Of a stretch of DNA of 42,978 nt, positions 32,977-42,978 are shown one piece after another. Origin of the DNA: Candidatus Cetobacterium colombiensis. Lineage in GTDB: Bacteria > Fusobacteriota > Fusobacteriia > Fusobacteriales > Fusobacteriaceae. The notes under the pieces are model-generated. The model had not been told where the DNA came from. It worked only from the letters and a program-made list of their open reading frames with translations, and ran no database searches. Position 1 is the stretch's first letter. Each line of letters starts with the position of its first letter. The position numbers were made by a program, and so were the translations under genes. Location of the stretch: positions 1 to 42,978 of the forward strand of contig NZ_JAVIKH010000018.1 of the NCBI RefSeq assembly GCF_033962415.1, in the 5' to 3' direction.

Positions 32977-33031
32977 ATATACTTTATAAAGTTCATTTAT
33001 AAAGTATATATAATATCTAAATTTTTGTCAA
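32977..33031 (-). promoter_or_regulatory. promoter and operator of the ROK operon
   Basis: On the minus strand TTGACA (33026-33031), exactly 17 nt, TATACT (33003-33008). A perfect inverted repeat, ATATACTTTATAAA (32977-32990) and its complement (32996-33009) with 5 nt between, covers the -10 and the start site, a typical repressor position. Confidence 0.85.
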
Positions 33032-33340
33032 TAATAATTAACATTTAAACTTTTTTGTAAGATCTGCAGTCTAAATAATATAAGTGTTAAAAGTAAAAGT
33101 ATAATTTAATCCCCCCCGAAAGCCTCTATTCCCCTAGAGGTTTTCTCCATTTTTTGAAAATTTATAAAAAAATTACAAAAATTGGGACTATGCTCATTCG
33201 AGGATGAAATAAATATTTTCAAAGATAACGATAAAAATAAAAACTACTTTTCAAATTTAAATTCAATAAATCTAAATAGAGTTAGAGGATATTTTCATTT
33301 GTCTTCGAATAAATATACAATTATTATGTATATTTAAATA
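33032..33340. other. intergenic region with one weak hairpin
   Basis: About 310 nt without a gene. It contains AAAGCCTCTA / TAGAGGTTTT (33119-33144), a terminator-like hairpin with a broken T-run preceded by seven Cs, and otherwise AT-rich sequence. No convincing small gene or riboswitch was seen. Confidence 0.5.
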
Positions 33341-33353
33341 GGAGGGTATGGTA

Positions 33354-33584
33354 ATGAAAAAATTATTCTTAATATTTTTAATTATTTTCCCATTTGTTTT
33401 TGCTTCTGGCACTTCTGATGAAGATGCTCAAAAATATGAATGTGATGTATGTGGTTACACTTATAATCCTGCAAAAGGAGATTCTAAGGCTGATATTCCT
33501 CCAGGAACTTCTTTTAAAAATCTTCCTGATAATTGGAAATGTCCAAGATGTGGTGAATCTAAAAGCGGTTTTAAAAAGAAATAA
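33354..33584 (+). CDS. exported rubredoxin
   Basis: From the ATG at 33354 (GGAGGG 7 nt upstream) the protein has 76 residues. Residues 1-20 are a signal peptide or membrane anchor ([16 protein letters not shown], followed by SGTSDED). Residues 27-76 are a complete rubredoxin: [14 protein letters not shown], the conserved [13 protein letters not shown], and CPRCG; the four cysteines hold one iron. Rubredoxins are normally cytoplasmic, so export to the periplasm or membrane surface is unusual and suggests electron transfer at the envelope. It stands alone between terminators. Confidence 0.85.
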   Translation: MKKLFLIFLIIFPFVFASGTSDEDAQKYECDVCGYTYNPAKGDSKADIPPGTSFKNLPDNWKCPRCGESKSGFKKK

Positions 33585-33634
33585 CTATTGAATATTAACT
33601 TCTTAGCTATCAAATTTTAAATGTTTAAATGGGC

Positions 33635-33677
33635 TATCTTAGATTAAATCCTTATTACTCTAAGATAACTTTTTTTA
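33635..33677 (+). terminator. terminator of the rubredoxin gene
   Basis: Stem TATCTTAGA / TCTAAGATA with a 15-nt loop followed by a T-run. The rest of the gap up to 33893 is AT-rich and shows no gene. Confidence 0.75.
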
Positions 33678-33893
33678 TTGGTTTCTTTTTTATTGAATCA
33701 TTCCTATTTTATCAATTTGCTGACTTTTATAATCTCCACTAAAATCACCTCTTTTAAATATTAATACAGACAAAATCGTCTAATGCTTACCGATTACTTT
33801 AGTGAAAAATTAATTTGAAAAAAGAATAACCTTACTTTGGTAGTAATAATATATACGTTTTGTAAAAATATATTACATATTTGGAGGTTCTTT

Positions 33894-34331
33894 ATGGAAA
33901 ATATTGATTTTAATAATATTGAGTTTGCCATTATCATTCAATGTTCAATTGCAAAAAGAAGATGCAGTGGATTCTATTGCGTTCAATCATTTTATGATAA
34001 GAAGGGGGCATTTTCAAGTTATCCAAAAGATAAAAATATAATGTATTTATCTATGGAATGTGGAGGATGCTGCGGAAAAGGAGTTTCAAGTTTACTTGGA
34101 CATTTTAATAGAAAAATGGTTGATTTTTATAAAATTCCTAAGGATAAGATAGTAGTTCACTTAGCTTCTTGTATGACAAATGATCATCACCATTATGATA
34201 GATGTCCTCATCTTGAATATATCAAAGATATCATTGTCAGAAAGCATGGATTTAAAAATATTATAGAAGGTTCTTTTATTTGGGCTGGTTCTGAAGAGTT
34301 ACGTGAATCTGGAAAATATAATACTTATTAA
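33894..34331 (+). CDS. CGGC-domain protein
   Basis: From the ATG at 33894 (TTGGAGG 8 nt upstream; the upstream GTG-frame extension is not needed) the protein has 145 residues. It contains FAIIIQCSIAKRRCSGFYCVQSF at the start, MECGGCCGKG at about residue 62 and LASCMTNDHHHYDRCPHLEY, the conserved blocks of the CGGC domain, likely binding a metal through Cys and His. The function is not known; members are common in anaerobes. Confidence 0.8.
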   Translation: MENIDFNNIEFAIIIQCSIAKRRCSGFYCVQSFYDKKGAFSSYPKDKNIMYLSMECGGCCGKGVSSLLGHFNRKMVDFYKIPKDKIVVHLASCMTNDHHHYDRCPHLEYIKDIIVRKHGFKNIIEGSFIWAGSEELRESGKYNTY

Positions 34332-34404
34332 AATCAAAAACTAAATTTTTCTCAAGGTACTTTTTATAAACTTTAAATTTATATAACGATTGGAGGTAAT
34401 TGAT

Positions 34405-34835
34405 ATGACTGATGATGATTTTTTATTAAAAGCAAAAAATGAAAATCATGAAGCAATGGAAAAAGTTATAAATCAATACCAAAAATTCGTTTATAAAAAC
34501 AGCCGAAACTTTTTCTTAAGAGGCGGAGAAATAAATGATTTGGAACAATAAAAAAAGCTAATACAGACAAACATAAATTTTTTAATTATTTTATCATTAA
34601 GGATAGTTATTCTAAAAATATTGAAAAAATAGATTATAAAACTCTATCCTTATGATTTCATACACCAGAAGAGTTGCTTTGATAAAAATTTAAGTGACTT
34701 TGAAAAGTAAGTTTTTAGTCATTTAATTCAACAAAAAACATATATAGAAATTGCCATATTATTAAATAACATCCCCAAGTGTATAGATAATACTATTCAA
34801 AGAATTAAAAAAAGGTGAAAGGATACTTAAACATT
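34405..34835 (+). pseudogene. decayed SigH-like sigma factor
   Basis: TTGGAGG precedes an ATG with 48 intact codons (MTDDDFLLKAKNENHEAMEK, then a QYQKFVYKNSRNFFLRGGE block) that match sigma-70 region 2.1 of SigH-type factors; the frame then stops at 34549. From about 34685 a second segment (LSDFEK, stop, VFSHLIQQKTYIEIAILLNN, then IDNTIQRIKKR) matches region 4. Region 2.2-2.4 is lost and several stops occur. The gene is dead. Confidence 0.75.
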
Positions 34836-34898
34836 TATATGGAATAAAAAAAACTAGGATATGTTATAGAGTATCTTAGTAATTATAAGGAGAAAAAA

Positions 34899-35177
34899 AT
34901 GGCAATAAATAAAATAAGTATGAAAGATTATAATCGCTTTATAGAAAACATATTAAATGAGTTAGAGATTGGAAAAAGAGTAAATTTCTTAACTTTCAAA
35001 AGAGATAGAAAAGTGAGTATTATAAAAATTTCAAATGAAAAATTTGTAGTAGTAGAAGATGGTTTTAAACAAAAAAAATTTGATGATTTAAATAGACATC
35101 AAGTTATTAAATTAATGGACAAGCTTAGAGATATCGAGTTCCCAAGAAGTAATATGTTACATATAAATAGAAAATAA
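34899..35177 (+). CDS. hypothetical protein, 92 aa
   Basis: A basic 92-residue protein with a good ribosome site (AAGGAG) before its ATG. Helical N-terminus (KDYNRFIENILNELEIGKRV) followed by short strands (VSIIKISNEKFVVVEDG) and a basic C-terminal helix. The alternating pattern could be a small nucleic-acid-binding fold, but no family is recognised. It lies just downstream of the sigma factor remnant. Confidence 0.6.
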   Translation: MAINKISMKDYNRFIENILNELEIGKRVNFLTFKRDRKVSIIKISNEKFVVVEDGFKQKKFDDLNRHQVIKLMDKLRDIEFPRSNMLHINRK

Positions 35178-35274
35178 AATACTAGATATAGGTAAGCTGG
35201 CTTTTTGATATGCTCCCTTTATAGTAGATAGATGAAATAATATAAATCTGTTTATTATGAAGTGAGTTTTTTAT

Positions 35275-35484
35275 ATGGGAAAAAAATCAAAATTTTCCGT
35301 TCGAGAAAAAGAAAAAATTGTATTGAGATTTTTAAAGAATGAAATTTCAGCAAATTATATTTGCGAGTACTTTAAAGTTAATAGGTATGTTTTAAATAAA
35401 TGGGTTCGTAGATATTGTGCGCATGGTATTGTAGGATTGGAAGATAGTAAAGGATGGGCAATTATTAAACACAAGCTGTTTTAG
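35275..35484 (+). pseudogene. IS3 OrfA-like helix-turn-helix fragment
   Basis: A 69-residue frame with the IS150-type HTH (VREKEKIVLRFLKNEISANY, then FKVNRYVLNKWVRRY and GIVGLEDSKG). It ends early; a partial continuation (KYDISTDAVLYKWIKLY) follows after stops at about 35520, in the frame of the next fragment. Confidence 0.7.
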
Positions 35485-35566
35485 AAGCTTTAGACGGTAT
35501 TCCAATACTTGATATTTTAATAAATATGATATATCAACAGATGCTGTTTTATATAAATGGATTAAG

Positions 35567-36370
35567 TTGTATAATAGCCATAAAGAATTAAAAAATTCGG
35601 GAGGAAAAACTCAAATTATGGCTCATCGAAAAAATATATCTATTGAAGAAAAAATTGAAGCGATTAAATATTGTATAGAGAATAATAGAAATTATATTAA
35701 AACATCTGAAATGTTTAACGTTTCATATCAACAAATTTATCTTTGGGTAAAAAAATATGATATTAGTGGTGTTGATTCTCTTGAGGATCATCGTGGAAAA
35801 CAAAAGTTAAAGTTAAATGATGAAGATAAGCAAAAACTAGAAGTTCATAAATTACAAAAAGAAATAGAATTATTAAAAGCAGAAAATCTTTTAAATAGAA
35901 AATTTGAAGCAACACTTCCAAATGAAAAATGGGTAACAGATGTAACTGAATTTAAATATGGAGATGGTAAAAAAGCATATTTAAGTGCAATATTAAATTT
36001 ATATGACAGAAGTATTATTTCTTATGTATTGAGTCATCGAAATGATAATCCATTAGTTTTTAAGACATTAGATTTAGCTATTGCATATAATCCTATGGTT
36101 AAAGGATTACTTCATAGTGATAGAGGTTATCAATATACATCCAAGACTTTTAAGGCAAGTATGTCTAGAGTAGGAAGATGTATCGACAATGGACCTATGG
36201 AAGGATTCTGGGGAAGTCTAAAAAGTGAAAGTTACTATTTAAAAAGATTTGAAACTTTTGAAGAATTAGAAGCGAATATTACGGAATATATAAATTTCTA
36301 TAATATAAAAATATTACAAAAAAAATTAAACAGCTTAAGTCCTTTAGAATACAGGGCTCAAGCTGCTTAG
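35567..36370 (+). pseudogene. IS3 transposase with internal deletion
   Basis: A 267-residue open frame fusing an OrfA-type HTH (SIEEKIEAIKYCIENN, VSYQQIYLWVKKYD), a coiled-coil (KLQKEIELLKAENLL) and the DDE catalytic domain (D in WVTDVTEFKY, D in LLHSDRGYQY, E in GPMEGFWGSLKSE). The N-terminal OrfB region that normally lies between LLKAENLL and NEKWVTDVT is missing, probably by an in-frame deletion. The listed first codon is a TTG with no ribosome site. Confidence 0.75.
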
Positions 36371-36473
36371 ATTTTATATTATTTAAATTGTCTACTTGAC
36401 AGGGTGCAGTTCAGAGAAAGGTGGATTATAAATTTTAAGTTAACAGAAACAAAATATTTTTTAGGAGGAAAAT

Positions 36474-37043
36474 ATGAACGAAACATTAAATACTATTTTA
36501 AAAAGAAGAAGTACAAGACAATATACCACTGAAGAAGTAAAACAAGATGATTTAGATCTTATACTTGAAGCTGCCATAAATTCTCCAAGTGCTTTCAATT
36601 CTCAACCTTGGCATTTCACTGTAGTTAATGACCAAGCCATTCTTCAAGAGATAAGTGATGCTGCAAAAGAAGTTGGAAAAAATCATCCTGACAAACAAAT
36701 GCAAGCAATGGCAAATAATCCACATTTACATCTTTTTTATAAAGCTCCAGTTGCCATTTTAATATCTTGTAAAGATGATGCTCCAGAAGGTTTATTAAGT
36801 TGTGCTGCAGCAACTGAAAATATTTTATTAGCCGCTGAATCTTTAGGATTAGGAAGTTGTTGGGTTCAATTTGTTGAACTTTTATTTGCAACAAAAAATC
36901 CTATAGCAGATTCTATCTTGAAAAAACTTGCAATTCCTGAGGGATATAGTTTCAATCATGCAGTTGTTCTTGGTCACAAACTTTCTGACACTACACCACC
37001 TAAAAAATTGAAAAATGAAACAATAACTTATATAAAAAAATAA
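36474..37043 (+). CDS. nitroreductase-family flavoprotein
   Basis: A 189-residue FMN-dependent nitroreductase: RRSTRQYTTEEV near the start binds FMN phosphate, SPSAFNSQPWHF (about residues 37-48) is the family block, and AAATENILLAAESLGLGSCW and FNHAVVLGH complete it. TTTAGGAGG precedes the ATG. It probably reduces quinones or nitro compounds with NAD(P)H in the cytoplasm. It stands alone, bounded by the IS element and a strong terminator. Confidence 0.88.
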   Translation: MNETLNTILKRRSTRQYTTEEVKQDDLDLILEAAINSPSAFNSQPWHFTVVNDQAILQEISDAAKEVGKNHPDKQMQAMANNPHLHLFYKAPVAILISCKDDAPEGLLSCAAATENILLAAESLGLGSCWVQFVELLFATKNPIADSILKKLAIPEGYSFNHAVVLGHKLSDTTPPKKLKNETITYIKK

Positions 37044-37054
37044 TACATGATATT

Positions 37055-37095
37055 AAAGTAGCCAAAGCCTTATCTTCTAAGGCTTTAGCTACTTT
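37055..37095 (+). terminator. strong terminator after the nitroreductase gene
   Basis: Stem AAAGTAGC-AAAGCCTTA / TAAGGCTTT-AGCTACTTT with loop TCTTC. It is nearly symmetric and could act in both directions. Confidence 0.8.
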
Positions 37096-37129
37096 GTATT
37101 TTTTGCTAGTTATTATATATAACCAAAAC

Positions 37130-37186
37130 TAGACAAATAAATTATTATATGCTATACTTTTCTAAACTATGCAAACGTTTGCATAG
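37130..37186 (+). promoter_or_regulatory. promoter with LacI-type operator
   Basis: TAGACA (37130-37135), 17 nt, TATACT (37153-37158), then the perfect 20-bp palindrome CTATGCAAACGTTTGCATAG (37167-37186) covering the start site. The centre fits the LacI/GalR (or CcpA-like) operator pattern, so a sugar-responsive repressor is likely. No LacI-type gene is in the window. Confidence 0.8.
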
Positions 37187-37209
37187 GGTTGATTAAAAGG
37201 AGAAAATTT

Positions 37210-37809
37210 ATGAAAAATAGTATTAAATTAACTGATTTAAAGTTAGAGTGGATTAATAAACCTAAAAATTCAAAAATTGAAAGCGGTAAAGTCTCTATAA
37301 TAACAGATCCACAAACAGATTTTTGGCAACGAACTTATTATGGATTTCAAAATAATAATGCTCCAGCTTTACTATCAAAAATTGCAGATAAATATTTTTC
37401 ATTTGTAGTAAAAACAGAATTTAATTCAAAACAACGGTATGACCAATGCGGAGTTATTATTTACCAAAACTCTGATAATTGGTTTAAAGCTTCAATTGAG
37501 TATGAAAATGAAGAGTTTCAAAGACTTGGAAGTGTTGTTACAAATAATGGTTATTCTGATTGGGCAACAACAGATATTCCTACTATACATAAGTTCATGT
37601 ATTATCGTCTTAGTCGTCGTGAAAATGATTTTTGTATAGAATCATCTTATGATGGTATTAATTATAAACAAATGAGAATTTTTCATCTATTTTCTGCTAA
37701 CGAAACAATTAATATAGGTATTTATGCTTGTAGTCCTGAAAATTCAAGTTTTTGCGCAGAGTTTACAGAGATTGAATTTATGGATTGTAAATGGGAGGAA
37801 CATAAATAA
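37210..37809 (+). CDS. DUF1349 family protein (concanavalin-like fold)
   Basis: A 199-residue cytoplasmic protein from the ATG at 37210 (AAAAGGAG upstream; the TTG at 37189 has none). Blocks DFWQRTYYGF, KTEFNSKQRYDQCGVIIYQ, WFKASIEYENEEFQRLGSVV and DFCIESSYDGINYKQMRIFH match the DUF1349 / YesU-like family, a beta-jelly-roll often linked to sugar metabolism. The LacI operator upstream supports such a role. The next gene starts on its stop codon (TAATG). Confidence 0.8.
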   Translation: MKNSIKLTDLKLEWINKPKNSKIESGKVSIITDPQTDFWQRTYYGFQNNNAPALLSKIADKYFSFVVKTEFNSKQRYDQCGVIIYQNSDNWFKASIEYENEEFQRLGSVVTNNGYSDWATTDIPTIHKFMYYRLSRRENDFCIESSYDGINYKQMRIFHLFSANETINIGIYACSPENSSFCAEFTEIEFMDCKWEEHK

Positions 37810-38261
37810 TGACTGAAAAAGAAAAATGTAATGCTGGACAGTTATATAATGTAAATTATGATGCCGAACTTTTAAAAGAACGTACAAATTGTAAAGATTT
37901 ATGCTTTAAGTTCAATCAAATTTTACCATCAAACGAAGAAGAGCAAACTAAAATTATGAAAAAAATAATTGGAAAAACGGGAAACTCATTTGTTATTACA
38001 GCACCAAATTGCTGTTTTTCTACTGCAGGACATCCTATTGATTTTATTCAAAGAAATGAAGGTCTTGAATTCGCATATCCAATTAAGGTTGGAAATAATG
38101 TCTGGATAGGAGCAGGAGTTACAGTTTTGCCAGGTGTTACAATTGGTGACAATGTTATTATCGGTGCTGGCAGTGTTGTTACTAGAGATATACCTGCAGG
38201 AGTTATTGCAGTTGGTAATCCTTGTCGTATTCTTCGAAAAATAACTAATGAAGATTTATAA
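37809..38261 (+). CDS. maltose O-acetyltransferase-like protein with internal deletion
   Basis: A 150-residue protein against about 185 in the family. The N-terminal Mac domain (TEKEKCNAGQLYNVNYDAEL) and the C-terminal left-handed beta-helix (NNVWIGAGVTVLPGVTIGDN, VIIGAGSVVTRDIPAGV) are present with the catalytic His in STAGHPIDF, but about 35 residues between IGKTGNSFVI and APNCCFSTAG, which hold the first hexapeptide coils, are missing in frame. It is probably inactive or altered. Translation is coupled to the DUF1349 gene. Confidence 0.75.
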   Translation: MTEKEKCNAGQLYNVNYDAELLKERTNCKDLCFKFNQILPSNEEEQTKIMKKIIGKTGNSFVITAPNCCFSTAGHPIDFIQRNEGLEFAYPIKVGNNVWIGAGVTVLPGVTIGDNVIIGAGSVVTRDIPAGVIAVGNPCRILRKITNEDL

Positions 38262-38399
38262 TAAAGGTTTGAATAAAAGAGAGTTTCCCAAATTTAGTGC
38301 AAATTGTAAAAATTGAATATGTATATTTTACGTTCTGGGGTATGGGAGCTTGGCCTATAAAATAAAAAATACGAAGTTTAAATTTATAGGGAGGCACAA

Positions 38400-38831
38400 A
38401 TGGATATAGATATTTATAAACTTGGAGAAAAATTTAATTTAACAGAATCTGATTTTGTACATGACGTTGGACTTTCAGCTCCAATTTCTAGGTATATTTG
38501 TGATAAATTAATGATATTAGGATATTTTTCTATGATGTCTGAGTATATGGAAAGTGTTGAAAAAAACTATGAAGAAAAACCTTTGCTCATTGTAGTTTCT
38601 AAATCTGGTGAAACAGCTTCAATATTAAACCTTTGTCAAAAGGCAATGTTAAAAAATGTTCCTGTTATTGTTTTAACAGGAATGAAAAATAGCAGTATGG
38701 AAAACTGCTCTGAAATAACTTTTGTTATAAAAAATAGTAATCCGTTAGATGATAGAGGTTTAGAAAAAAATGACTTTTTCGGAAATACAATTTTATTTTT
38801 TGAGGAACTAATCGAACAGTATTTAAAATAA
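38400..38831 (+). CDS. SIS-domain protein, likely truncated RpiR-type regulator
   Basis: A 143-residue protein holding most of a sugar isomerase (SIS) domain: LIVVSKSGETASILNLCQKA is the phosphosugar-binding signature and VPVIVLTGMKNSSMENCS the second half. RpiR regulators are about 250-280 residues with an N-terminal HTH, which is absent here. GGGAGG precedes the ATG, so the short form may be translated. It converges with malH and may once have regulated it. Confidence 0.6.
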   Translation: MDIDIYKLGEKFNLTESDFVHDVGLSAPISRYICDKLMILGYFSMMSEYMESVEKNYEEKPLLIVVSKSGETASILNLCQKAMLKNVPVIVLTGMKNSSMENCSEITFVIKNSNPLDDRGLEKNDFFGNTILFFEELIEQYLK

Positions 38832-38832
38832 A

Positions 38833-38854
38833 AGCGGGAGAATAATCTCCCGCT
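38833..38854. terminator. bidirectional terminator between the SIS gene and malH
   Basis: A perfect GC-rich 9-bp stem AGCGGGAGA / TCTCCCGCT with loop ATAA, between convergent genes and 3 nt from the malH stop. Confidence 0.85.
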
Positions 38855-38857
38855 AAA

Positions 38858-41811
<2,954 letters not shown>

Positions 41812-41905
41812 AATTAACCTCCTAATTTTTTTGTAGGATCCTTTGTTAATTTTATTTTACAATACACACGGTTCAAAATCAATACTTAAAGACTTAAAAA
41901 AACAC

Positions 41906-41937
41906 ATTATACCAGATATAACATGTTACGTATACAA
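41906..41937 (-). promoter_or_regulatory. malB-malH promoter with candidate operator
   Basis: On the minus strand TATAAT (41906-41911) preceded by GG, with no good -35 hexamer. The palindrome TAACATGTTA (41919-41928) sits in the spacer, next to GTATAC. It is a plausible RpiR/GntR-type operator. Confidence 0.45.
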
Positions 41938-41964
41938 CAAAAAAAGAGTAACTTTTTCTATAAT

Positions 41965-42342
41965 GCTAAAATTGTATTACAAATAGTTTATGGTAGATCT
42001 CAAAATGATTACCCTGGAAAAGAAAGTATGGAAATTTTTGGTCCTTCTGCTATAGAAAACATAGTATTTGGAGTTACTCCAAAAGAAGCTGCAAAAGAGG
42101 ATATAAAAAAATTGTAACTCTCTTTGGAGAGGCTGCTTTAAGAGGAAAAAAAGCTGGATTTGATGGAGTTCAAATATACGCTGCTCATGGGTACCTTTTA
42201 AATCAATTTTTAACACCTTACTATAACAGAAGAACAAATGAATATGGTGGAAACATTCATAATAGAGCTCGTATTATATATGAAGTTATAAATGAAATTA
42301 AAGCTAAAGTAGGGGTTCCGTCCATAGCTGTCAATCTAAAAG
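41965..42342 (+). pseudogene. old yellow enzyme (NADH:flavin oxidoreductase) fragment
   Basis: An internal fragment of an OYE-family enzyme. The first part (KIVLQIVYGRSQ, then FGPSAIEN and GVTPKEAAKEDIKK) ends at a stop at 42115; after one extra base in the seven-A run (42105-42111) it continues LFGEAALRGKKAGFDGVQIY, AAHGYLLNQFLTPYYNRRTN and EYGGNIHNRARIIYEV. Both ends are missing, the right end being cut where transposon-like sequence starts. It cannot make an enzyme. Confidence 0.8.
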
Positions 42343-42435
42343 GCCTCGCGTCGGTTTTTTTGTCCCTCGGCACCAAATTTGCAATTTTCTCAATAAAATC
42401 AATGGCTACTCACTAGGGTAGCTTTTTTTATTCTC
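42341..42435. repeat. AGGCCTCG element, copy 1, with adjoining hairpin
   Basis: Starts AGGCCTCGCGTCGGTTTTTT and ends near AATAAAATCAATGG; a similar layout recurs at 42634. On the minus strand it reads AIDFIEKIANLVPRDKKTDA, then RPFRLTAMD, which looks like the end of a transposase. A hairpin GCTAC / GTAGC with a T-run (42403-42430) follows. Element family not identified. Confidence 0.4.
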
Positions 42436-42500
42436 AATTATCCAATTTAAGATCATAAACATTTTTTAATCCTAAATTTAAATTTCTTCAAGATACAGAG

Positions 42501-42521
42501 TATCTGATAGGGTGTAGTTCA
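42501..42521. mobile_element. solo IS3-type right end
   Basis: TATCTGATAGGGTGTAGTTC matches the right end of the IS3 element at 36392-36412 at 17 of 21 positions, with no transposase nearby. It is a remnant of a second, lost copy. Confidence 0.55.
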
Positions 42522-42633
42522 AACAAACGTATAAAAACTAAAATAACAAAGGCTTAAAATTAATTTCCGAACGTATTTTATGAACATACGTTTATTATTT
42601 ATTTAAAATGGACGTCTTAATGAAAGTTCTATA

Positions 42634-42700
42634 GGCCTCGGTTCGGTTTTCTGGAAAAAAATCATTTTTCTCTTAACTAACTCAACAAAATCAATGATTT
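42634..42700. repeat. AGGCCTCG element, copy 2
   Basis: Starts GGCCTCGGTTCGGTTTTC and reaches AACAAAATCAATGA, parallel to copy 1. The gene-free stretch 42436-42945 otherwise contains AT-rich sequence, the solo IS end and one terminator. Confidence 0.4.
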
Positions 42701-42850
42701 ATATAAAATATCTGTAAAGGTCTTTGATTTTATTAAAAAAGATGTAAATTTAAATTAAAAATTAAGTAAATAAATATTTAAAATAAACTGTAAGAAGGTC
42801 TAAATTAAAGAGAATTAGGAGTTCTTTGACCAATGTAAATGTTAAGATAA

Positions 42851-42900
42851 AAATACCCAAAAATGTCAAAATAAAATTAGACAATTTGGGTATTTTTTTA
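42851..42900. terminator. hairpin with nested stems near the right edge
   Basis: Outer stem AAATACCCAAA / TTTGGGTATTT and inner TGTC / GACA, followed by a T-run. It may be a terminator or a transposon end. Confidence 0.6.
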
Positions 42901-42949
42901 TGACTCAATGATAAAATAATCCTATCTTAAAATGCAGCTAGGAGGAGTC

Positions 42950-42978
42950 ATGAGGAAAGATATTTTAAATGAAATTAA
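42950..42978 (+). CDS. start of an unidentified gene, cut by the window edge
   Basis: AGGAGGAG stands just before an ATG followed by MRKDILNEI and the window end. Too short to identify. Confidence 0.4.

Larger units (their letters stand above)
35211..36408 (+). mobile_element. IS3-family insertion sequence, degenerate
   Basis: Imperfect terminal inverted repeats, TGCTCCCTTTATAGTAGATA (35211-35230) and the complement of TGTCTACTTGACAGGGTGCA (36389-36408), match at 15 of 20 positions. Between them lie helix-turn-helix and DDE transposase fragments. The element of about 1.2 kb is shorter than a complete IS3/IS150 element and should be non-autonomous. Confidence 0.75.

Noticed and set aside
33119-33144. 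Riboswitch in the gap before the rubredoxin gene
   Set aside because: Only one short hairpin after a C-run is present; no conserved riboswitch core could be recognised.
41977-42237. Minus-strand open frame over the OYE fragment
   Set aside because: The plus strand encodes clear OYE motifs here; the minus frame is low-complexity and without a ribosome site.

Overview
The window is very AT-rich and compact, with strong GGAGG-type ribosome sites and low-GC codon use. A GH4 6-phospho-alpha-glucosidase and alpha-glucoside PTS permease closely resembling the Fusobacterium mortiferum malH/malB pair, together with exported rubredoxin and CGGC proteins, point to an anaerobe of the Fusobacteriota (Fusobacterium/Cetobacterium-like). 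This is inferred from remembered protein families; no 16S rRNA or other rRNA/tRNA gene was seen.

Bases 1-11,050 (minus strand) hold a complete type III-D-like CRISPR effector operon: an HD-less Cas10 with an intact GGDD cyclase motif, a Csx10-like RAMP, a Csm2/Cas11-like small subunit, two Csm3-like RAMPs, a Csx19-like protein, a large TIGR03986-like RAMP, Cas6 and a CARF protein. A Csx20-type ring nuclease sits directly upstream. Divergent from it is a PIN nuclease-protein kinase fusion.

Bases 12,560-21,280 form the CRISPR memory section. Two arrays (4 and 11 spacers, 37-bp repeats differing at two positions) each follow a near-identical 269-bp leader. Between them lie a second CARF protein (minus strand) and a seven-gene plus-strand operon: JAB-E1 fusion, NYN nuclease, ubiquitin-like-E2 fusion, free-standing reverse transcriptase, cas1, cas2, cas4. 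Gaps are at most 12 nt, and one 52-nt overlap joins the E2 gene to the RT gene. A bacterial ubiquitin-like conjugation set built into an RT-dependent spacer-acquisition operon is the most unusual feature of the window. Two spacers carry, in reverse complement, a ribosome binding site plus ATG, so their crRNAs would be antisense to mRNA start sites.

Bases 21,350-29,650 (minus strand) hold a TerY-P-like signalling island: two TerY-type vWA proteins, a PP2C phosphatase, a kinase fused to a Ppx/GppA phosphatase, an HD hydrolase, a MoaA-like radical SAM enzyme, a small membrane protein with a homopolymer frameshift, and a predicted PD-(D/E)XK plus glycine-zipper membrane protein.

Seven promoters share the arrangement TGTAA-N15-TGTAA-N11-(-10 box) with identical spacing. 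They serve the small coiled-coil gene at the left edge, csx20, the PIN-kinase, the membrane nuclease-like gene, both vWA genes and the kinase-Ppx gene. This ties the CRISPR accessory genes and the TerY-P island into one probable regulon, whereas cas10 has its own ordinary sigma-70 promoter.

Bases 29,700-42,978 are metabolic and more ordinary: a ROK-PHP-MFS operon with a perfect operator palindrome, exported rubredoxin, CGGC protein, nitroreductase, a LacI-operator-controlled operon (DUF1349, shortened acetyltransferase), a SIS fragment, and malH/malB. Several remnants lie here: maltose acetyltransferase N-terminus, a SigH-like sigma factor, an IS3-family element, an old yellow enzyme fragment and transposon ends.
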